A DNA stretch of 64,000 nt, taken from positions 81,988,516 through 82,052,515 of the forward strand of contig CAMZMU010000034.1 in the NCBI GenBank assembly GCA_947311845.1, in the 5' to 3' direction. Of this stretch, positions 57,243 through 64,000 are shown one piece after another; position 1 is the first letter of the stretch, and each line of letters starts with the position of its first letter. Source of the stretch: Poa pratensis (Eukaryota; Streptophyta; Magnoliopsida; Poales; Poaceae). The translations under genes were made by a program, and so were the position numbers. The notes below the pieces were generated by a model. That model saw only the letters and a list, made by a program, of their open reading frames with translations, was not told the DNA's origin and did not search any database.

Positions 57243-60044
57243 ATTTTTTTTAATGTGAGCAAAGCCCCTATCTTTGCACCATGATGATGCACACAACTTT
57301 TCATATTAAAATAAAAAGTAGCCAAATAGTATCGTTAAGTTATTACATCATAAGGATCAGCCAAAATGGCCACATTTAACAACCAGCGAAAGAAAGCTAA
57401 TAAAAGACTAGACATCTTGTAGTCTTCTAGTGTGTTGCCACCCATCCCGGCAGCAAATAGCTCGGTCCACCGCCATAAGATAAGATAGCTACATCCAAAA
57501 TCTATAAGAGCCCGTTGCTCTAACGGCAGGAGATAGAATCACATGTGGATTCAGTAGGTGGCACGGTGAACAACCTGCAAGAAATTAGCATTTTGAATTT
57601 TGTTAAAAACCACATCATTCCGACAGTTCCAAACAGCTCATAAAAAGCCCAAACACCAATGCGAATACGTGCTTTAGTTTTTTATCTACTCCATCTAACC
57701 AATGACCAAACATATTTGCTACACTAGAAGGTGGAGAGATATTAAAAGTAAAGTGGACGAGTCTCCAAATGTGCCTCACAAAAGGGCAGAAGATAAAGAG
57801 GTGCTCCACCGACTCATCTGCAGGTAAAAAATGCACATTTTTTACACCTTGTCCAACTCCTTTTAATTAGTTATCTTTATTAAGAATAACTTTACTTTGT
57901 AAAAACCAAATAAAAACCAAACAAAACTTTTATCTTCAGGGAAAATTTCAACCTTCATAGGTATTTACACAAGAACGGTGTATGTCCATGCATATAATCA
58001 GCATACATGGACTTACTGTAAATTGACCAGTACTGGTTAGGCTCCATTTTAACCTATCTTACTAATTTGAAAGTGAGACACTCATTAGTTTCTCAACAAG
58101 TTTCTTCCATGATTCCCAATTCTGTCCCGTTAATGACCGTCTAAATTCAATACTCAGAGGGTATGGCGTGCAATATTAAACAATGAAGGCTACTGATTTG
58201 CCAAGGATTTATCACCTAAACAAACATCCACCCAAAAACGAGTATGGCTACCATTGCCAACCACAAACCTATGCTTCCTCAAAGAAATCTTGTTTGACCG
58301 ACATAATTTCTTTCCAAAATGGAGAATCAATGGGTTTGGGTTCCGTTTGTGCTAAAGTTTTACCTTGTAAATATTTGTTAGATAGCAGCTCTAGCCACAC
58401 ACCCTCTTCTCTTAATATCTTAAAAGGCCACTTGCTTAATGGACATTTGTCTTTTATATCTAAAACCAGAATACCCAAACCCCCATGATCTTTAGGAGGT
58501 GGCCTATGTTTTTTCTTAACTTTATCGCTCTACAAAAAACCTTGAACCAAAAAAGTCAAGTATCTTGCGTACCCCAATGGGAATTAAGAACAAAGAAAGT
58601 AAAAGCATGGGCAAACTCGTAAGAACGAAATTGATCAACACCAATCAGTCCCCATAGGTTAACATCTTACCCGCCAAACCGATCTTTAAAAAAATTACAT
58701 TCCTTATTAAGTAGGTTTCGGTAGTGAATATGTATTCCCAAATATTTGAAAGGGAATGTGCCCACCTCACAGCCAAAATACTCGGATACTCATTTTGCAC
58801 ATCTTGTGAAAATTATCTTAACTCCATAAAGTTGCTCAAATATTGATAAAATTAACTTCATATTAACGGCCTTTTCCAAAGCATGCTCAAGGAACAAAAT
58901 AGTGTCGTCTGCATATTGTAAGATCGAGACTCCCCCGTCAACAAAATCCGGAATGAGTGATCCTACTTGGCCATCCACTTTTGATTGCGCAATAAGAACA
59001 GCAACATGTCCGCTACAATATTAAAAGGAATCGGAGATAGTGGATCTTCTTGTCTAAGTCCTTTTAATGTCTGAAAATAATGAAGAATGTCATCATTGAC
59101 ACGAATCCCAACACTCCCTCACTGGACAAACCTAGCAATCCGTTCGCACCATTAAGGATCAAAACCATTCATACGAAGGGCTTGCTATAAAAAGGTCCAT
59201 TTGACCTTATCGTATGCCTTTTCAAAATCAATTTTAAAAAGTACCCCACCCTTCTTTTTTCTATGCAGTTCATGTATTGTTTCATGGAATACAACCACAC
59301 CTTAAAGGATATTCCTACCTGGGAATAAAAGAGGTATGTGTTGATATAATAACTTTATATGCAATAGATGACACACAAATTGAACCCACTTTAGTGAATA
59401 TCTTAAAACTCACATTCAATAAACAAATGGGTCTATACTGTTCAATGCGAGATGCATCCACTTTTTTGGGCAACAAAGTAATTACCCCAAAATTTATCTT
59501 ATACAAAGGAAGATCACCACACTGAAGTTGGGAGAACATTGGCATCAAGTCGATCTTAACGGCGTCCCAAAATCGTTGATAACACTCCACAGGAAAGCCG
59601 CCTGGACCTCGGGCTTTGTTATGTTCCGTTTGAGAAATAGCTTCAAACACCTCTTTTTTTTCCAGAAAAGTTAGATGTTAGAATGCTATTCTCCTGCGAT
59701 GAAATCTGAGGTAGGTCCTCAGTAAATGATTCAACGAAAGAGAAACTATTAGCTGATCCGAAGGTCCAAAAAAAATCTTGTAATATTTGGATATAAATAC
59801 TTTCAAATTATTTTCTCCGACTATTGTCACATCATCATGTTCTAGTTGAAATATCGTTTTCTTTCGGTGCTTTTCCATTAGCACTGATGGAAAAAATATC
59901 TAGTATTGTTTCCTCCTTCCTGGATGTGTTTTACTTTGGCACGTTGTGCCCATTTGGATTCTTCATCTCTCCGTAGCTGAGCCATTTGCTCACTGATGGC
60001 GTGTAGTTGACGGGAAAAATATTCTGCAGGAAGCTTCGTATCTT
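57243..60044 (-). pseudogene. LINE ORF2: reverse transcriptase to 3' end
   Basis: Read on the minus strand: the linker QRAKVKHIQEGGNNTRYF, then ISQTEHNKARGPGGFPVECY and INFGVITLLPKK...QYRPICLLNVSFKIFTKVG (RT domains), then LQYADDTILF with the catalytic YADD at 58915-58904, and later LPADESVEHLFIFCPF and ISPPSSVANMFGHWLDGVDK (zf-RVT). The 3' end has A-rich DNA at about 57246-57253 (T on the plus strand), a likely poly(A). Many stops and frameshifts; no active enzyme. The endonuclease domain is not seen. The upstream part continues at 61809-62250 beyond an LTR insertion. Confidence 0.75.
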
Positions 60045-60061
60045 CCCCTGCTACGGCGCCA
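60045..60061 (-). other. Primer-binding site next to a lone LTR
   Basis: The minus strand reads TGGCGCCGTAGCAGGGG, two changes from the tRNA-Asp site. LINE sequence follows at once, so the rest of the retrotransposon is missing. Confidence 0.65.
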
Positions 60062-60072
60062 GAAAGCACTCT

Positions 60073-61808
60073 TGATAGCCCTTCACGTAGTTACCTGCGT
60101 GAAAAAGTAAATGGGTTAGGTTGAGACTCCAATTGCAGAGTGTGTAGTAAGTGGAAGACGTGTTTTCCCCACGAGGGTGACTCGAGGGTTTAATATCGAA
60201 CTCTCGGGGAATCAGTAGTGAAGATTTATCTTTCCTATCCTTCTTTTGGTTACCTACAAAACAAAGTAAATGTTTTGGTCCTCAACCTCACCTAGTGGTT
60301 GTCAAGCACAAGGTGTGAGAATGATATCAAGATAATATGCAATGCAAACAAGAAATAAATATGCAATGGTGGTAAATAAATATGCAAGGATGGTGGTAGC
60401 AATGATAAATGATATTTTTGGGTTTTATATGATGAATGCAAGATGGAAAAGTGTTTTGTATTTTCGGATTTTTAAATGGCAGAAAATGGAAAAGTGGTAA
60501 AAGTGGTTGGAAAGGTGTTTCTTATGATTAAAAATGGACCGGGGTTCATGGTTCCACAAATGCACTCTCTCTTTAATAATGTGGCGGACAATGGAACACT
60601 AGAGTTGACATATGAGATTGCAACACAACAGTTTAATGACAGGTTATAATTATATTGGCATCACGTCCTAACATAGAAACCTTTTGGTTATTAGTCTCTC
60701 TTATACTCCACCAAGATGCGAACTAAATCATAACACCTCAGAAATTAAGATAACTCAGAGTATAGCAATAAGTATCATGACATGAAGTTAAAATAACATG
60801 CTAGATCTAGTCATGGAGGAAGTGGCAATGGTCACACCCACATTTCCGGTAGCATGGTATTTCTTTTTATCCCTAGTGAGGCAACAAAGTAAGGTAAAGA
60901 TACTCAAGTGAATCGCAGAACTTTCTCTCACGTTCACTGCACTAGCCACCCCCCGTTACTCCAACTAATGCACACGTTCCCCCTCACACGCTCTCATAAA
61001 CATGCTTGATTATGACAAGTAAATAAGAACGGGGTACATAATATGCATCTACTTTCATAACTGAAACAAAACCATTGCAATCTCAAACATATATTAACTC
61101 ATAAAAAGATCCACCACAAAGGTATTACATAGATGACCGTAATCATGTTCAGCAGCTCATACGGTACTAATTAGTGAAGCTCGAGAGAGAGAGATACATA
61201 AGTTACTTCCGCAAACCCATAGTCCTGAGGTGGACTACTCCCTCTTCATCATGGAGACGGTGGAGAAGTCGTTGGAGAAGATGGAGACCACGCCGGCAGC
61301 GCCCCGCCGGAGTTTTCCCCCTCCAATCTGCAGCTCCAGGTCTCTGTTTCGGTGTTTCTGTGTTTCTGCGGCGCTCCTTCCAGAGAACGTCGGGGGACTA
61401 TTTTTATAGGCGTTTTTAGGTCAAAACGGAGTAAAGATCGACGGCAGCGGAGCTCCGAGGCTCAAAAGGAGGGGCCCCACGCGGCCAGGTACAGGGGCCG
61501 CATGGGCCCACCTATTTTGGCCCTCGGGCCTCCTCTTGTTTGCTTCCTTCGCTCCCACGCTTTGTTCCTTCCAAAAAATGATGCTCGTAAATTTCCAGGT
61601 CATTTGGACGTCGTTTGGGTCCCTGAAACATTAAAATATAGAAATAGGGTTTTCTGCCTGCGCATGGTTAATTCCATAAAAAATAGGGAACATGTCAAAT
61701 ATTCCCAAAATCATTATAAAACAGTGATATAACTCTTATATGATGCAAATATGACTGGAATATAAGTAAAAATAGTGCAAAGTTCATGTATGCATTTTAC
61801 ATGCATCA
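60073..61808 (-). mobile_element. LTR (plus primer site) of a gypsy element inserted in a LINE
   Basis: 1736 bp with TG (TGATAGCCC) and CA (ATGCATCA) ends. It shares the ATGGACCGGGGTTCA-type segment with the LTRs at 6284 and 11591, so it is a related family. The LINE reading frame is resumed on both sides (61809 upwards and 60044 downwards). There is no second LTR, internal coding region or purine tract. Confidence 0.75.
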
Positions 61809-62250
61809 CTCACCCGCTTCTTTGCTAGCAGCTTTTTCGGCCACCGAAATTGGCATAGTTTCAGCCTTGATATCTAACACATCAATCATTAGTATGAGTT
61901 TTTCTTTCAGTTTCTTATACTCTCCACTAATATATTTTACCCATCCTCATTGACGGATGTGCCTAATTTTATTATGCCACTTTTCTATTGGGGTTGATCC
62001 ACAAGATGTGGATTGTCGCTCCTTAAGAATCATCTCATAAAAACCTTGCTTAGGAAGCTAGGACAACTCAGAGGAGAAACTGTTCTTATTTCCCAAATGG
62101 GCATGTACACCCGAGTCAATGATTACACTCAGAGGAGAAACTGTTCTTATAAAAACCTTGCTGACGAAGCCACACCACCACCACCACCAGCAACATGGGT
62201 AGTGTTTCATTCTAAAAAATGTGGACAAGTTTCACAACAAAATCTGGTTT
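61809..62250 (-). pseudogene. Upstream part of the same LINE
   Basis: The minus strand reads STPIEKWHNKIRHIRQ, then SGEYKKLKEKLILMIDVLDI and KAETMPISVAEKAASKEAGE, the linker between endonuclease and RT in plant LINEs. Within it ACTCAGAGGAGAAACTGTTC occurs twice (62066 and 62129), as does AAAAACCTTGCT. Confidence 0.6.
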
Positions 62251-62689
62251 AAGGTTATCTTGAGCTGACCCATATACTGTTGGATGTATAACCAACAGAT
62301 AATGATTTTATACATCTGATTCATATAATAAAAAAAAAAAGAGCGCCAGATGGGCCGGCCCATCGTCTATACGCTTCAGCCGCTGCGCGTGAATAGCGCC
62401 CCTAATGAGCCGCGTATAGCATTCAGCCTTCTCGGGTGTTCGATTCCGAGGAGAAAGCTGAAACGATCGCCTATGCATCACCTTTAGCGAGCTGTATCCA
62501 CCGTCTCGCCCGCGTACGTCCCTAAATGGGCCAAGCCCAGCGCTGGGCAACCGCTACTCGCATCGAGCCTATGCATGCATGTACGTTCGGTCTTTACCCT
62601 AAAAAACAAAAAGTACGTTCGTTCTTGATCTCAAACAAAAAAGTACGTTCGTACTAACAAAAGGATAATGTGTGCTTCTTTTCCTCTTT
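62251..62689. other. No gene recognised; GC-rich block then AT-rich
   Basis: 62340-62580 is GC-rich and begins after an A run. AGTACGTTCG recurs at 62611 and 62642. It may be part of the same unknown repeat that contains the minisatellite. Confidence 0.35.
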
Positions 62690-63560
62690 TGAATTTTCAA
62701 AAGGAACATCTTCAAAAACTGGAATTTTTTTCAAAAAAGGAATCATTTTCAAAAAAATCGGAACCATTTTTCCAACTAGAACCATTTTAAAAAAAGGAAC
62801 CATTTTTTGTTTTACTGAACCATTTTATAAAATCGAAACCATTTTCAAACAAAGGAACCATTTATCAAAAATGGAACCATTTTATGTTTTCCTGAACCAT
62901 TTTATAAAATCACAACCAAACAAAAGAACCATTTATCAAAACTTGGAACCATTTTAAAAAATGGGAACCATTTTTTAGAAATTGGAACCATTTTTAAATC
63001 GGAAACATTTTCAGAAAACGGAACCATTTTTAAGAAATTGGAACCATTTTTTAAATAAAAAAGGAACCATTTTCAAAAAATCAGAACCATTTTTAAAAAC
63101 CGGAACTATTTTTTTCATTTGGAACCATTTTTTCGGTTCGGAACCATTTTTTATTCGGAACCATTTTCAAAAGTAACCATATTTTTGGTTCGGAACCATT
63201 TTAAAAAAGGAACCATTTTTTTCATTCGGAACCATTTTTAAAAATCGAAACCATTTTCAAAAAGGAACCATTTTCAAAATCGGAACCATTTTTTCGGTTC
63301 GGAACCATTTTCAAAAAGGAACCATTTTTTGGTTCGGAACCATTTTCAAAAAGGAACCATTTTTTTCATTCAGAACCATTTTCAAAAATCGGAACCATTT
63401 TTTCGGTTCGGAACCATTTTCAAAAAGGAACCATTTTTCCGGTTCGGAACCATTTTAAAAAAGGAACCATTTTCAAAAAAAGAACCATTTTCGAAAATCG
63501 AAACCATTTTTTAGAAATAATTATTTTCCAAAATATGAACCATTTTCAAAAATAGGCGAA
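62690..63560. repeat. AACCATTTT minisatellite
   Basis: About 40 tandem, variable-length units of GGAACCATTTTCAAAAA with inserts such as TCGGTTCGGAACC. Frames here are products of the repeat and encode no domain. Confidence 0.92.
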
Positions 63561-63772
63561 AATTAAAACATAAAAAGGAAAAAGGAAAAAGTGAAACAAA
63601 AGAACAGAAAACAAAAAAATAAAACAGAAAAAGAAAACAGAAAAAGAAAACAGAAAAGAAAACATAAAAGAAACGAAAAAACGGAAAGAAGTAAAACGGA
63701 AAGAACAGGAAACAAAAAGAAACGAAAAAGAAAACGACAGAAAAAGAAAAAGAGTCGAAAACAGAAAACCGT
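63561..63772. repeat. A-rich low-complexity tract
   Basis: AAACAGAAAAAG and AAACGAAAAAG-like units. Frames on both strands are composition artefacts. Confidence 0.85.
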
Positions 63773-64000
63773 GAGGCCTCCTTTGATTCATGGGGTAGGA
63801 AAAGTAAAGGGATAGGAAATGTGTAGGATTGTGATGCCCTGCCAAGTTGAATCCTATGAACAAAGGAATTGCATGAAGAAATCATTGTCTTCCCGTAGGA
63901 TTTTTTACATGAGCTCAGACTTCATGTTCTTTTTCCTATGAAAACACACTAGACAATTCCTATAGGAATAGTTCCTACAGGAACAATTCCTATGAATCAA
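63773..64000. mobile_element. Tourist/Harbinger-like MITE, cut by the window edge
   Basis: It begins GAGGCCTCCTTTGATTCATG and the last bases, CCTATGAATCAA, are the inverted inner end. The missing right terminus should follow within about ten bases. The target duplication cannot be checked. Confidence 0.65.

Noticed and set aside
62690..63560. CRISPR-like regular repeats
   Set aside because: Tandem, variable-length, spacer-free units in plant DNA; a minisatellite.
63511..63885. Phe-rich minus-strand frames that look like membrane proteins
   Set aside because: Translations of an A-rich low-complexity tract.

Overview
The window is nuclear DNA of a grass and looks like Triticeae (wheat, Aegilops, barley or a relative). 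The evidence is split genes with GT-AG introns, many Stowaway-type MITEs with CTCCCTCCG ends, gypsy elements with tRNA-Asp primer sites, degraded LINEs, Helitrons and hAT elements. No bacterial features, CRISPR arrays, rRNA or complete tRNA genes were seen. All calls come from reading the sequence; no alignment or database search was run.

Layout. 1-2276: truncated gypsy element, minus strand, with one LTR. 3096-6022: minus-strand Helitron with AT-target junctions, carrying what looks like a promoter and first exon. 6214-13433: a Stowaway MITE split by a young, non-autonomous gypsy element (6284-13188; TSD AGCAT; two 1598-bp LTRs). 13436-17649: Helitron ends, MITEs, a DUF630-type gene fragment and a 758-bp hAT element. 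17.9-19.7 kb: LINE fragments. 22.4-24.2 kb: hAT element with a broken ZMYM1/TTF-type transposase. 25-39 kb: mostly unrecognised sequence with MITEs, LINE pieces, a CACTA-like block and a small hAT MITE.

Two host genes are well supported. One is a DUF3615-type gene on the minus strand (coding exons 40002-41566; 5' end unresolved). The other is a plus-strand eight-exon N-alpha-acetyltransferase 40 (NatD) gene at 52338-55388. Between them lie a 1.3-kb hAT element with a captured exon, a 5.3-kb non-autonomous gypsy element (43982-49316; TSD TATAG) with one long gag-like frame, and a CACTA ORF remnant.

57.2-62.3 kb is a minus-strand LINE interrupted by an LTR-plus-primer-site fragment. 62.7-63.6 kb is an AACCATTTT minisatellite, and the window ends inside a Tourist-like MITE.

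The most unusual signal is an array of four stem-loops about 90 bp apart in the 3' non-coding part of the 43982-49316 element. Their cores match, while the stem sequences differ and still pair, which suggests a selected RNA or DNA structure.
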